Shown here: one piece after another, positions 16,571 through 26,150 of the stretch
Layout: each line of letters begins with the position of its first letter
How positions within the stretch are numbered: the first letter of the stretch is position 1
Assembly (NCBI RefSeq): GCF_006442815.1
Contig: NZ_VFVL01000007.1
Span: 124,001 to 188,000, forward strand
DNA: 64,000 bases
From: Mesorhizobium sp. B2-4-3
Lineage (GTDB): Bacteria > Pseudomonadota > Alphaproteobacteria > Rhizobiales > Rhizobiaceae
Reading direction: 5' to 3'
Program-made: the position numbers and the translations under genes
Notes under the pieces: model-generated
What the model saw: only the letters and a program-made list of their open reading frames with translations
What the model was told of the DNA's origin: nothing
Database searches by the model: none

Positions 16571-17425
16571 TCAGCCCTTGATGCCGGTTGCGGCGATGCC
16601 GCGCACGAAGTGCCGCTGCAAGGCGAGGAAGAAGATCGCCGTCGGCAGCGTCGCCACGACGGCAGACGCCATCAGCACGCTCTGCTTCATCGACATGCCG
16701 GCGCCGCCCACCAGCGTTGCCAACCCGACGGGAAGCGTGCGGGTCTCGTCTGAGTTGGTGGCGATCAGCGGCCAGAAGAAGTTGTTCCAGCTTGCGACGA
16801 AGGTGAAGATCGCGACGGTGGCAAGTCCCGGCTTGGTGAGCGGAAGGAGGATGCGCCAGAAGAAGCCGAAACGGCCGCAGCCATCCATGATGGCGGCATC
16901 TTCGAGTTCTCTTGGCACGGCCTGGAAGAACTGGGTGAGCAGGAAGACGCCGAAGGCGTTGGCCGATGCCGGCACGGTCAGGCTGAAGATGCTGTCGACC
17001 AGGCCATAGCTGTTCAGGCCGAGAAACAGCGGCACGAAGAGGAGTTCATAGGGCAGCAGGAAGGTCGCGAAGATCACGCCCATGATGACGCGGCGGCCGG
17101 GGAACTGCATGCGCGCCAGCGGATAGGCGGCGAGCGCATCCACAGCCAGGGTCAGCACGGTCGTCAAAATTCCGACCACCGCCGAGTTGCGGAACCAGGT
17201 CAGCATCGGGAAGCGCTGGAACAGCGCACCGTAGGCTTCGAGCGTCGGCGCGTCCGGGATCCAGGCTGGCGGGTAAGCATAGATCTCGCTTTCGGGCTTG
17301 ATCGAGGTGACCAGCATCCACAGGATCGGCGCGCCCCACAGCGCCGTCACGACAACCATCAGCGTATAAGCGAGCGCCCGTCCGCTGAGTGATTTCCCGG
17401 CGCGATTGGATCGCTGGTCCTGCAT
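16571..17425 (-). CDS. CUT1 ABC transporter permease (MalG type)
   Basis: A 284-residue permease with six spans and the EAA loop LEDAAIMDGCGRFGFFWRILLP. The ATG at 17425 overlaps the upstream permease stop (ATGA). It belongs to a transporter that has no ATPase gene of its own: the next gene is an aldose epimerase. Confidence 0.9.
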   Translation of the reverse strand: MQDQRSNRAGKSLSGRALAYTLMVVVTALWGAPILWMLVTSIKPESEIYAYPPAWIPDAPTLEAYGALFQRFPMLTWFRNSAVVGILTTVLTLAVDALAAYPLARMQFPGRRVIMGVIFATFLLPYELLFVPLFLGLNSYGLVDSIFSLTVPASANAFGVFLLTQFFQAVPRELEDAAIMDGCGRFGFFWRILLPLTKPGLATVAIFTFVASWNNFFWPLIATNSDETRTLPVGLATLVGGAGMSMKQSVLMASAVVATLPTAIFFLALQRHFVRGIAATGIKG

Positions 17426-18354
17426 CAGATCGCCTTCATCAGCTTCATCTGGGCAAGCGAGAACACCAGCGTGATCAAGAGCAGCACCACGCCCGCGGCG
17501 GCGGCCGGCCCCATCTCGAAATTCTGAAAGGCGGTAAGGTAGATGTACTGCACGATGACGAAGGTGCTCGCCTCCGGCCCGCCTTGCGTCATCACATAGG
17601 CCTGGCCGAAGACGCGCCAGCCATTGATGATGGTGAGCGCGGTGACCAGCGCCATGGCCGGCCGCAGCAAGGGCAGCGTGATGTAGACGAAGCGCTGCCA
17701 GGGGCCGGCGCCGTCGAGCGTGGCGGCGTCGTGCAGTTCCTCGGAAATGTCCTGCAGCGCTGCCAGGAAGATGATCATGTTGGTGTTGACGGTCCACCAG
17801 ACGGTGGTGATGGCCAAGGCCGGCATCGACCAGTGCGGGTCCTTGAGCCAGGCGATGGGTTCGATGCCGATCGCGGTCAGGTAGTAATTGACGAGGCCCG
17901 TGCCCTTGTCGAACAGCCAGCCCCACAGGATACCGACGGTCGAGACCATGACCACATAAGGCAGAAACACCACCGTGCGCACGAAGGCGGTGCCCTTGAG
18001 CTTCTGGTCGAGCAGCATGGCTAAAGCCAGTCCGAGAACGACCATCGGGATCGCGGTCAGGAAGACGAAATAGAAGGTGTTCTTGATCGCGGTCAGGAAC
18101 AGCGGATCGGCGAAGATCTGCCGGTAATTGTCGAGCCCGATGAATTCAGGCGTGCCGAGGATATCCCAGCGCATGAAGCTGATGCCGACGGCGGCCAACG
18201 TCGGCAACAGCATGAAGGCGATGAACAGCGCCAGATAGGGCGACAGGAAGAGATAAGCGGCAAGCGTCATGCCGCTGCGCACCGCCCCTCCCTCCTGCGC
18301 AGATGCGCGGCGGGCCTTGGAACGGCCCGCCGGTTGTGATGCAACAGATGTCAT
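17425..18354 (-). CDS. CUT1 ABC transporter permease (MalF type)
   Basis: A 309-residue permease with six spans and the EAA motif LHDAATLDGAGPWQRFVYITLP. The ATG at 18354 overlaps the binding-protein stop, so unlike the other transporters of the window there is no spacer or stem-loop behind the binding protein. The Arg- and Ser-rich first 25 residues stay in the cytoplasm. Confidence 0.9.
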   Translation of the reverse strand: MTSVASQPAGRSKARRASAQEGGAVRSGMTLAAYLFLSPYLALFIAFMLLPTLAAVGISFMRWDILGTPEFIGLDNYRQIFADPLFLTAIKNTFYFVFLTAIPMVVLGLALAMLLDQKLKGTAFVRTVVFLPYVVMVSTVGILWGWLFDKGTGLVNYYLTAIGIEPIAWLKDPHWSMPALAITTVWWTVNTNMIIFLAALQDISEELHDAATLDGAGPWQRFVYITLPLLRPAMALVTALTIINGWRVFGQAYVMTQGGPEASTFVIVQYIYLTAFQNFEMGPAAAAGVVLLLITLVFSLAQMKLMKAI

Positions 18355-19661
18355 CAGCCCTTCTTCAGCTGCGCGTCGAGACCTTCCTTCATTGCCTTCA
18401 AGGCATCGGGCACCGGCTTCGAGCCGCTGAGCGCTGCCTGCAGATTGGTGACCAGCGGGGTCGGCTTGTCGAAGGAGAAGACCGAGAGATACTGCGGGAT
18501 CAGCGGCTCGTAGACGATGTTGGGCAGATCGTCGACGAAGGACTTGAAGTATTTGTACTGCTCGGTGCCTGTGAAGGCCGCGTTCTCGCGCACCGCCTTG
18601 CTCTGCGGGATGATGCCGACAGTGGTGGCGGGCGCGGCGAAATTGTCGAAGAACCATTTCATGAAGGTGCCGTCGGCGGCGAGCTTGTCCTCGTTCGGCT
18701 GCTTCGACACCGCCATGCAATGCGAGTTGGCCCAAACCGCCGGCTTGGCGCCGAAAACGGGGAGCTGCGCGGTCATGAAATTCATCTTCTGCGCCATGCG
18801 CAGATTGACCTCCCAGGGGCCGATGAACTTCATGGCGACCTGCTTCGAGGCGAAGGCGTCCTCGCCCTTGTTGCCGCCGACCTCAGGATTGGTCACGCCA
18901 TGCACGTTGATCAGGTCGACGAGGTATTGCAGCGCCTTCTGCGAGGCCTCGCTGTCGACCGCGGCCAGGCCCTTGTCGTCAAGGAAGGTGCCGCCATTCT
19001 GGTACATCAGGCTGAACCAGATCCAGCGCGCCGTCGCCCAGGTGTTCGGCAGCTCGAAGCCATAGCGGGTGACCTTTCCGCTGGCGTCCTTGACCGTGAG
19101 CTTCTTTGCCCATTCGAGGAACTCCTCGCCCGTCTTCGGCGGCTTGGCCGGATCGAGGCCCGCCTCCTGCACCATGTCGACATTGTAGTAGAAGCCGAGC
19201 GGATGGACGTCGAGCGGCGCGGCATAGACCTTGCCGTCGAAGGTCACGCCGGTGCGGCCGGCATCCGGCACTTGCGACAGGTCGAGGCCGGACGAGGCGA
19301 CGACATCGTCGATCGGGCGGATGACCTTGCGGGTGGCGAATTCCGGCAGCTCGGTGATGTGGAAGAGCACTAGGTCCGGTGCGCGTCCGCCCGCCGAGGA
19401 GACCACCCATTTGGAGAACAGCGTGTCCCAGTCGTAACCGGTCGGCTCGACGGTGACGCCCTTACCTCCCTTGTTGAAGGTATCGATGACGCCGTTGAGC
19501 GCGGTCGTGTTGTCGGCGCCGGTCCAGCCGTGCCAGAGCGTGACCTTCTCGTCGGCGGCGAGGGCGCCGCGCGGCAGTGCGCCCGCTAGTGCTGCACTTG
19601 CGCCGAGCGCAAGCGCCTGGCGACGCGTCAGCAGGGATTTTGCGAAGACATCATTTGCCAT
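18354..19661 (-). CDS. CUT1 ABC transporter solute-binding protein, Tat-type signal
   Basis: A 435-residue periplasmic binding protein. The leader SLLTRRQALALGASAALAGA has a twin-arginine motif, so folded export through Tat is likely. The mature part opens with EKVTLWHGWTG, as in maltose/trehalose-type binding proteins. GGAGG lies close upstream of the start. It begins 25 bases after the SDR gene and continues the araF operon. Confidence 0.88.
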   Translation of the reverse strand: MANDVFAKSLLTRRQALALGASAALAGALPRGALAADEKVTLWHGWTGADNTTALNGVIDTFNKGGKGVTVEPTGYDWDTLFSKWVVSSAGGRAPDLVLFHITELPEFATRKVIRPIDDVVASSGLDLSQVPDAGRTGVTFDGKVYAAPLDVHPLGFYYNVDMVQEAGLDPAKPPKTGEEFLEWAKKLTVKDASGKVTRYGFELPNTWATARWIWFSLMYQNGGTFLDDKGLAAVDSEASQKALQYLVDLINVHGVTNPEVGGNKGEDAFASKQVAMKFIGPWEVNLRMAQKMNFMTAQLPVFGAKPAVWANSHCMAVSKQPNEDKLAADGTFMKWFFDNFAAPATTVGIIPQSKAVRENAAFTGTEQYKYFKSFVDDLPNIVYEPLIPQYLSVFSFDKPTPLVTNLQAALSGSKPVPDALKAMKEGLDAQLKKG

Positions 19662-19686
19662 TTTATCCTCCGATTATGGCTTGTTG

Positions 19687-20448
19687 TCAGGGGTGGTGAA
19701 GCACGCTTAAACCGCCATCCGCGACGAGGCAGGCGGCGTTGATGAAGGGACATTCGTCGGAGACGAGAAAGACCGCCGCCATGGCGATCTCTTCCGGCGT
19801 GGCGATCCGCCCGCCCGGATGCAGCGCCAGCGTCTTGGCGCGCGCGGCCTCCGGATCGTCGAAACTGTTCCAGTAGTCGGTGACCTTCTGCGTGGCGACG
19901 TAGCCCGGCGCCAGCGCATTCACACGCACATTGTTGCCGGCATATTCGATGGCCAGCGACCTGGTCAGGCCAAGCAGCGCGTGCTTGGCGACGGGATAGG
20001 GGAAGGTGTGCGGGATGATGGTGAAGGCGTGCGTCGAGGCGATGTTGAGGATCACGCCGCCGCCTTGCCCGATCATGCCGGGCAGCGCCGCTTTGGCGCA
20101 GTGCCAGGCGCCCTTCACGTTGACGTCGAGATTGCGCGTCCAATCATCCTCGGTGGCGTCGAGCGGCGTCGAAAAGACGTTCATGCCGGCATTGTTGATG
20201 ACGGCGTTGATCGGGCCGATGGCCTTCGCCGCTGCTGCTATCGCGGCGTCGATTGCCTTGGCGTCGGCGATGTCAGCCGCCGCATGCGCGACCGCACCCA
20301 GATGGGCGGCGCTGTCAGCTAGCAGGTTCGCGTCGCGGTCGACCAGGAACAGTTCGGCCTTCTCGCGCAGGCACGCCTCGGCGATCGCGTAGCCGATACC
20401 CTGCGCCGCGCCTGTCAGGAAGATGCGTTTACCGGAAAGACGTCCCAT
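19687..20448 (-). CDS. Short-chain dehydrogenase/reductase, probable sugar or sugar-acid dehydrogenase
   Basis: A 253-residue classical SDR: cofactor motif TGAAQGIGYAIA (with Asp37 in LFLVDRD favouring NAD), NNAG, catalytic Ser in NIAST and the YPVAK Tyr/Lys pair. It overlaps the stop of araH by one codon position (ATGA-type) and lies between the monosaccharide transporter and a second transporter. An oxidation of the imported sugar or its acid is therefore likely: galactose, arabinose or a fuconate-type substrate. The exact substrate is not visible. Confidence 0.85.
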   Translation of the reverse strand: MGRLSGKRIFLTGAAQGIGYAIAEACLREKAELFLVDRDANLLADSAAHLGAVAHAAADIADAKAIDAAIAAAAKAIGPINAVINNAGMNVFSTPLDATEDDWTRNLDVNVKGAWHCAKAALPGMIGQGGGVILNIASTHAFTIIPHTFPYPVAKHALLGLTRSLAIEYAGNNVRVNALAPGYVATQKVTDYWNSFDDPEAARAKTLALHPGGRIATPEEIAMAAVFLVSDECPFINAACLVADGGLSVLHHP

Positions 20449-21398
20449 CAGCGCCTCCCCAGGGCGGAGGAACGCAGATTGTCGAGCAGGACCGCCAGCA
20501 GCAGGATAACGCCCCTGACGATGTATTGGTAGAAGGCCGGGATGTTCAGCAGGTTCATCGCGTTCTCGGCGATGCCCATGATCAGCACGCCGACGATGAC
20601 GCCCGACATCGTCGCGCGGCCACCGGCAAGCGACACGCCGCCGAGCACGCAAGCCGAGATCACCGACAATTCGAGCCCGACCGCGGCGTTGGGCTGGCCC
20701 GAGGTGATGCGCGAGGCAAGCAGGATGCCGGCGATGCCGCAGACCACGCCCTGCAGCGTGAAGATCCAGATGCGCGTCCGGTCGACATTGACGCCGGCAA
20801 GGCGCGAGGCCTCCGGATTGCCGCCAATGGCCAGCGTGTTCTTGCCGAAGACGGTGCTGTTGAGCACGAAGCCGAAAATAGCGAAGAGCACCGCGAGCAC
20901 CCAGATCGGCGTCGGGATGCCGAGCAGCTTCGACAGAGCGAGCTGGTAGAAATCCGGGCTGTTGATGCCGACGGCGCGGCCGTCCGACGAAATCAGCGCC
21001 ATGCCGCGCACGATCTGCATGGTGGCCAAGGTGGTGATCAGGGCGTTGATGCGGAATTTGGCGATGACGACGCCGTTGACCCAGCCGACGACGGCGCCGC
21101 AGGCAATCGCCGCGACAAGGCCGAGCAGGATCGAGCCGGTAGTGTTCGACGCCATCACCGCGACCATGCCGGCAAAGGCGACGATGGAGCCGACCGACAG
21201 GTCGAAGTCGCGCGCGGCGAGACAGAACATCATGGTGCAAGCGACGATGCCCACAGTGACCACGGACTGCAGCAGGCCGAGCATGTTGCGGTCGGTGAGG
21301 AAGTTCGGCACGAGCAGCGACACCAGCGCGAAGGCGACGATGAAGATGACGACGAGGCCCTGTTCGCCGAGCAGTATCTTCTTCAACCGGTCGGTCAT
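20448..21398 (-). CDS. araH: L-arabinose-type CUT2 ABC transporter permease
   Basis: A 316-residue permease of the RbsC/AraH family with eight to ten hydrophobic segments and the conserved blocks FCLAARDFDLSVGSIVAFAG, GWVNGVVI, FGKNTLAIGGNPEASRLAGV and VLGGVSLAGGRA. It forms the membrane channel for AraF-type binding proteins. The assignment to AraH rests on the strongly AraF-like binding protein of the same operon. Confidence 0.85.
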   Translation of the reverse strand: MTDRLKKILLGEQGLVVIFIVAFALVSLLVPNFLTDRNMLGLLQSVVTVGIVACTMMFCLAARDFDLSVGSIVAFAGMVAVMASNTTGSILLGLVAAIACGAVVGWVNGVVIAKFRINALITTLATMQIVRGMALISSDGRAVGINSPDFYQLALSKLLGIPTPIWVLAVLFAIFGFVLNSTVFGKNTLAIGGNPEASRLAGVNVDRTRIWIFTLQGVVCGIAGILLASRITSGQPNAAVGLELSVISACVLGGVSLAGGRATMSGVIVGVLIMGIAENAMNLLNIPAFYQYIVRGVILLLAVLLDNLRSSALGRR

Positions 21399-21410
21399 GG
21401 CGGGGTGTCC

Positions 21411-22922
21411 TCAGGATGCGATCGCGTCGGGGGTTTTCTTGTCTGGAAGGGCCGCGGCCAGGATCGCTCTTTCGGCGAACTGGTCGCGCGCGAACTCGGC
21501 GCTGATGCGTCCGCCGCACATCACCAGGATGCGGTCGCAGATGCCCATCACTTCCGGCAGCTCGGAGGAGACGACGACGATCGCCATGCCGTCCTCGGCG
21601 AGCTGGTAGAGCAGCTCGTAGATCTCCGACTTGGCGCCGACATCGATGCCGCGCGTCGGCTCGTCGACGATCAAAACGCGGATGCCCTGCTCGGACAGCC
21701 AGCGGCCAAGGATGACCTTCTGCTGGTTGCCGCCGGACAGGTTGATGATGTCCTGCCTGCGCGAGGGCGTGCGCACCTTGAGCTTCTTGATAAAGGTTTC
21801 CGCGGTCGCGATCTCGCTGACGCGGCTGAGCACGCCGAAGCGCGTGTGATGGCGCCTGGACGAGATGTTGATGTTCTCTTCGATCGAGCGGCCCTGGATG
21901 ATGCCGTCATGCTTGCGATCTTCCGAGCAGAGCACGACGCCGGCCCGGATCGCGTCATGCGGGCTGGCGGCGGCAACCGCCTTGCCGTCGACCGCGATCG
22001 TGCCGCCCGAGCGCGGGTCGGCGCCGAAGACCAGCCGCATCAGCTCCGAGCGGCCGGCGCCGATCAAGCCGAAGAAGCCGACGATCTCGCCGGCGCGCGC
22101 CTCGAAGCTTGCCGGCGCGCGCAGCCTGGCGCCGCTCAGGCCGTCGACCTTCAGCCGGACATCCCCGGCTTTTCGTGGGCGAAAACCCCAGATGTCGGAA
22201 ATCTCGCGGCCGACCATTTCGGCCACGACCTTGTCGCGCGTGACATCCTTCAGCGAGGTATGATGCGCGGCAAGCTTGCCGTCGCGCAGCACCGTCAGGC
22301 TGTCGCAGAGCCGGAACACTTCGTCGAGGCGGTGCGAGACATAGATGATGACCTTGCCTTCGCCGCGCAGCCGGTCGATCAGCTTAAATAGGACCTCGCT
22401 TTCGCGCGAGGACAGCGACGAGGTCGGCTCGTCGAGCGCAATCACGCGAGCATCGAGCATGACAGCCTTGGCGATCTCGACCATCTGGCGCTCGCCGATC
22501 GAGAGCGTCTTGATCTTGCGGCGCATGTCGATGTCGATGCCGGCCGATTTCAGCTTGTCGCCGACATCGTCGAGCATGCGGCGGCGGGCGATGACGCCGG
22601 CGCTGGCCGGAAAACGGCCCAGGCTGAGATTCTCCGCGACGGTCAGCTCGGGAACGAGCTGCAATTCCTGATGGATGACGATGACGCCATTGTCGAAAGC
22701 GTCCCTGGTGGAGGCATAGGCCTGGACCTTGCCGTCGATGCTTATCTCCCCGGCATCGGCATGCTGGTCGCCGGACAGGATCTTGATGAGCGTTGATTTG
22801 CCGGCGCCGTTCTCGCCCATCAGCCCATGCACGGCGCCCTTTTCGACGCCGAACGACACGCCGGACAGAGCCCTGACGCCCGGATAGGTCTTGCTGATGT
22901 TGGAGAATTCGAGAAAGGACAC
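21411..22922 (-). CDS. araG: L-arabinose-type CUT2 ABC transporter ATPase, two ABC domains
   Basis: A 503-residue fused double ATPase of the AraG/RbsA/MglA type. Domain 1 has a full Walker A GENGAGKST, signature LSIGERQ and Walker B VIALDEPTSSLS. Domain 2 has the usual degenerate Walker A GLIGAGRSEL, a full signature LSGGNQQK and Walker B VLIVDEPTRGID. It is a useful in-window reference for the split version at 40105-41572. It follows araF after a 13-base-pair hairpin. Confidence 0.9.
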   Translation of the reverse strand: MSFLEFSNISKTYPGVRALSGVSFGVEKGAVHGLMGENGAGKSTLIKILSGDQHADAGEISIDGKVQAYASTRDAFDNGVIVIHQELQLVPELTVAENLSLGRFPASAGVIARRRMLDDVGDKLKSAGIDIDMRRKIKTLSIGERQMVEIAKAVMLDARVIALDEPTSSLSSRESEVLFKLIDRLRGEGKVIIYVSHRLDEVFRLCDSLTVLRDGKLAAHHTSLKDVTRDKVVAEMVGREISDIWGFRPRKAGDVRLKVDGLSGARLRAPASFEARAGEIVGFFGLIGAGRSELMRLVFGADPRSGGTIAVDGKAVAAASPHDAIRAGVVLCSEDRKHDGIIQGRSIEENINISSRRHHTRFGVLSRVSEIATAETFIKKLKVRTPSRRQDIINLSGGNQQKVILGRWLSEQGIRVLIVDEPTRGIDVGAKSEIYELLYQLAEDGMAIVVVSSELPEVMGICDRILVMCGGRISAEFARDQFAERAILAAALPDKKTPDAIAS

Positions 22923-22960
22923 GGCCTAGATCCCTCTGCGCTGCCCTTGCCGGGTCGAAC

Positions 22961-22994
22961 CAAACAGGCGGCGACGCGGGCCGCCGCCTGTTTG
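22961..22994. promoter_or_regulatory. Stem-loop between araF and araG
   Basis: CAAACAGGCGGCG (22961-22973) and its exact complement (22982-22994) form a 13-base-pair stem with an eight-base loop, 11 bases after the araF stop. No U-run follows on the transcribed strand, so a processing or 3'-stability structure is more likely than a full terminator. It would allow more AraF than AraG/AraH. Confidence 0.7.
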
Positions 22995-23005
22995 TACAGG
23001 GAAGG

Positions 23006-23998
23006 CTATTCGATGCCGAGGTCCTTGCGCACCTTCTGGTAGTCGTCGCGCTTGGCCAGCGCACCGGCGGTCAGCGTCAGCTTCGCCGGTTCCTTGTTGT
23101 TGGCGATCCAGTCATACATGTTGAGCGCGGTCTCGTAGCCGTGGCGCTTCGGCGAGATGATCACCGTGCCGACGAAGCCGGTGGCGGCGGGCTTCTTGAA
23201 CTCGTTGATCGCCGATTCCGCGCCGCCGATGCCGACGCCGATCATGCCGTCGGCCGGAATGCCGACACTTTCGGAAGCGCGTACGGCGCCCAGCACCGCC
23301 TCGTCATTGAGGCCGAAGGCAATCCACTTCTTGATGTCGGCATGGGCGTTGAGCACAACGGTGGCGGCATTGAGCGCGGCTTCCGTGTCGGTCTTGGCCT
23401 GCGGGGCGTCGAAGATGTTCTCGGCCTTGAATCCGGCGGCCTTCAGCACCGAGATCGCACCCTCGACGCGGTCGACCGCGGTCGGCAGCTGGTCATAAGA
23501 AACGCGGATCGCGCCGACCTCGTCCATCTTCCAGCCGCGCGCCTTCATCTCGTCGATAATGGCCTGACCAACGGCCTCGCCGATCTTGGTGGCGGAGATG
23601 CCCATATGCGGCACGTCTTCCAGCGGCTTGCCGTCGGCGCCGACAAGGCGGTCGTCGACGGTCATCAGCTTGAGATTGTTGGCGGCCGCCTTGGCGACGA
23701 TGCCGGGGCCGAGCTTCACATCCGGCGTGCAGACGACGAACCCTTGCGCGCCCTGGGCACCCAGATTGTCGATCGCCGACATCAGCTTCTCGCCGTCCTC
23801 GGCGCCGATCTTGACGAGCGTGAAGCCCTTTTCCTTGGCGGCCTGGTCGGCGAATTTCCATTCGTCCTGGAACCAGGGCTCCTCCGGCTGTTTGACGATG
23901 AAGCCGATCTTGGTGTCCTGAGCGTAGGCCGACGCGATCGTGGTGACCGACAAGACGGCGAGAGCACCCGCGACGAGCGCGGTTTTCAAAAGTCGCAT
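23006..23998 (-). CDS. araF: L-arabinose-type periplasmic binding protein
   Basis: A 330-residue periplasmic binding protein with a Sec signal ending ASAYA-QDTKIG. The mature start GFIVKQPEEPWFQDEWKFAD and the block GFVVCTPDVKLGPGIVAKA are close to Escherichia coli AraF, which binds L-arabinose, D-galactose and D-fucose. GGGAGG precedes the start. It is the first gene of an eight-gene operon. The neighbouring D-galactonate dehydratase makes galactose as likely a ligand as arabinose. Confidence 0.9.
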   Translation of the reverse strand: MRLLKTALVAGALAVLSVTTIASAYAQDTKIGFIVKQPEEPWFQDEWKFADQAAKEKGFTLVKIGAEDGEKLMSAIDNLGAQGAQGFVVCTPDVKLGPGIVAKAAANNLKLMTVDDRLVGADGKPLEDVPHMGISATKIGEAVGQAIIDEMKARGWKMDEVGAIRVSYDQLPTAVDRVEGAISVLKAAGFKAENIFDAPQAKTDTEAALNAATVVLNAHADIKKWIAFGLNDEAVLGAVRASESVGIPADGMIGVGIGGAESAINEFKKPAATGFVGTVIISPKRHGYETALNMYDWIANNKEPAKLTLTAGALAKRDDYQKVRKDLGIE

Positions 23999-24055
23999 GA
24001 TTACCTCCCAGCAAACGGCCGGGCGCTCAGCCCGGATTGGTTGTGTGTAGTCAAT

Positions 24056-24090
24056 TTTATCATACCCGTCAATTGATCTGGTATGATAAA
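24056..24090. promoter_or_regulatory. Large operator palindrome between araF and the FadR-like regulator
   Basis: TTTATCATACC (24056-24066) and GGTATGATAAA (24080-24090) are exact inverted repeats, with TCAATTGA (24069-24076) in the middle. Each arm contains TGGTATGATAA or nearly so, one step from the GntR consensus TNGTNNNACNA. The element sits 58 bases upstream of araF and 111 bases upstream of the divergent regulator, so one protein could control both directions. The sequence around it is AT-rich, unlike the rest of the window. Confidence 0.6.
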
Positions 24091-24200
24091 TGAGATAGGT
24101 AGTCCGATAAGTAGTCGCTGGCGCAAATCACTCGTATCCGCTAAGGCCGGACCAATTGCGCGCAAACCGAAGGGTTCGCTGCCTTGGAGGAGGGGCTGAG

Positions 24201-24959
24201 GTGACCGAAACACCGAAGAAAGCTGACGAGGACAAGGAAGAGCGCGAGACAACGCGCCGTCCGCGCGTCATGCCCGATGTGACCAAGGCGATCGCCTCCG
24301 ACATTTTTTCCGGCCGTTATCCGGCCGGATCGTCGCTGCCGACCGAGAACGATCTCGGCATCGAATACGGCGTCAGCCGCACCGTCATCCGCGAAGCGCT
24401 GAAAGTGCTGGCAGCCAAGGGCCTGGTGCTGTCCCGGCCGCGCGTCGGCACCGTCGTCTGCGATCAGGACAACTGGAACATCATCGATCCGCAGGTGCTG
24501 GCCTGGCATGCGCCGCATGCGCTGGACGACAAGCTGTTCGACGCGATCCTGGAAACCCGCCGCGCCATCGAGCCGCTGGTCGCGGAACTCGCGGCAACAC
24601 GCGCGACGCTGCAGGAGATCGCCGACCTCGAGGCGGCCTGGCAAGGCATGGCCGGCGCCGGCGAGGACCTGACGCAGTTCTCGCGCTCCGACATCGTCTT
24701 CCACCAGATCGTCTACGGCGCGAGCCACAACCCGATCTTCCGCCAGATCGGCAAGCTGATCGATACGGCGCTGCTGTTTTCGCTGGAAGCCACGGCGACG
24801 ATCTCGCCGGTCCGGCGCAGGGAAGCGGCGGCGGCGCATGGCGACGTCGTCGAGGCGCTGCGCATGCGCGACGCCGTCGCCGCGCGAAACGCGGCCGACA
24901 AGATACTCGATCTCGCCGCACGCGACCTCGTCAGCGCCAAGAAACTGAAAAACAACTGA
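24201..24959 (+). CDS. GntR-family regulator, FadR/FCD subgroup (DgoR-like)
   Basis: A 252-residue regulator with a winged helix ([34 protein letters not shown]) and an FCD ligand domain ([33 protein letters not shown]). The start is the GTG at 24201, with GGAGGAGG seven bases upstream; a longer frame from 24156 has no such site. It is followed 14 bases later by D-galactonate dehydratase, the arrangement of dgoR in enterobacteria. The palindrome at 24056-24090 is its likely operator. Confidence 0.87.
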   Translation: MTETPKKADEDKEERETTRRPRVMPDVTKAIASDIFSGRYPAGSSLPTENDLGIEYGVSRTVIREALKVLAAKGLVLSRPRVGTVVCDQDNWNIIDPQVLAWHAPHALDDKLFDAILETRRAIEPLVAELAATRATLQEIADLEAAWQGMAGAGEDLTQFSRSDIVFHQIVYGASHNPIFRQIGKLIDTALLFSLEATATISPVRRREAAAAHGDVVEALRMRDAVAARNAADKILDLAARDLVSAKKLKNN

Positions 24960-24973
24960 GACCGGCAGACCGC

Positions 24974-26122
24974 ATGAAGATCACCGCTCTGACCACCTAT
25001 GTCGTTCCGCCGCGCTGGCTCTTCCTCAAGATCGAGACCGATGCCGGCATCAGCGGCTGGGGCGAGCCCGTCGTCGAAGGCAAGGCGCTGACGGTCGAAG
25101 CGGCGGTCAAGGAACTGGCCGACTACCTCATCGGCAAGGACCCGCGTTTGATCGAGGATCACTGGACGGTGATGTATCGCGGCGGCTTCTATCGCGGCGG
25201 GCCGATCCTGATGAGCGCCATCGCCGGCATCGACCAGGCGCTGTGGGACATCAAGGGCAAGGCGCTCGGCGTGCCGGTGCATGAACTGCTCGGCGGCAAG
25301 CTGCGCGAGACAATCAAGGTCTATTCGTGGATCGGCGGCGACCGGCCGGCGGAAGTGGCGGCCAGCGCCAGGGATGTCGTGGCACGCGGCTTCCAGGCGC
25401 TCAAGATGAACGGCACCGAGGAACTGCAGATCGTCGACAGCCATGACAGGATCGATGCCGTGGTCGAGCGGGTTGCCACGGTGCGCGCGGCGGTCGGCCC
25501 CAATATCGGCATCGCCGTCGATTTCCATGGCCGCGTGCACCGGCCGATGGCGCGCATCCTGGTCAAGGAGCTGGAGCCATACCGGCTGATGTTCATCGAG
25601 GAGCCGGTGCTGAGCGAAAACCGCGAGGCGCTGAAGGAGATCGCCGCGCTCGGCTCGACGCCGATCGCGCTCGGCGAACGGCTCTACAGCCGCTGGGATT
25701 TCAAATCGGTGTTCGAGGAGGCGGTCGTCGACATCATCCAGCCGGACCTGTCGCATGCCGGAGGCATCACCGAATGCCGCAAGATCGCGGCAATGGCTGA
25801 GGCCTATGACGTGGCGGTGGCGCCGCACTGTCCGCTCGGACCGATCGCGCTTGCCGCGTGCCTGCAGCTCGACGCCGTGAGCTACAATTGCTTCATCCAG
25901 GAGCAGAGCCTGGGCATCCACTACAATGCCGGCAACGACCTTCTCGACTACGCCGCCAACAAGGACGTCTTTCGCTATGAGGATGGCTATGTCGCCATCC
26001 CGGACGGACCCGGCCTGGGCGTCGAGATTGACGAGGATTATGTGAAGGAGCGCGCCAAGGAAGGTCACCGCTGGCGCAACCCGGTCTGGCGTCACAAGGA
26101 CGGTTCGTTCGCCGAGTGGTAA
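24974..26122 (+). CDS. dgoD: D-galactonate dehydratase
   Basis: A 382-residue enolase-superfamily enzyme, the same length as E. coli DgoD. All active-site residues sit at the DgoD positions: metal ligands Asp183, Glu209 and Glu235, and acid/base His185 and His285. It removes water from D-galactonate to give 2-dehydro-3-deoxy-D-galactonate in the De Ley-Doudoroff route of galactose breakdown. It is co-transcribed with the FadR-like regulator and divergent from the araF operon, which suggests that the latter imports galactose. Confidence 0.92.
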   Translation: MKITALTTYVVPPRWLFLKIETDAGISGWGEPVVEGKALTVEAAVKELADYLIGKDPRLIEDHWTVMYRGGFYRGGPILMSAIAGIDQALWDIKGKALGVPVHELLGGKLRETIKVYSWIGGDRPAEVAASARDVVARGFQALKMNGTEELQIVDSHDRIDAVVERVATVRAAVGPNIGIAVDFHGRVHRPMARILVKELEPYRLMFIEEPVLSENREALKEIAALGSTPIALGERLYSRWDFKSVFEEAVVDIIQPDLSHAGGITECRKIAAMAEAYDVAVAPHCPLGPIALAACLQLDAVSYNCFIQEQSLGIHYNAGNDLLDYAANKDVFRYEDGYVAIPDGPGLGVEIDEDYVKERAKEGHRWRNPVWRHKDGSFAEW

Positions 26123-26150
26123 GCCGGCAAATGATTTCGCGCGCAATTAC

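Noticed and set aside
20253..22391. 712-residue frame on the plus strand
   Set aside because: Antisense to araG and araH; charged low-complexity translation without any recognisable domain.
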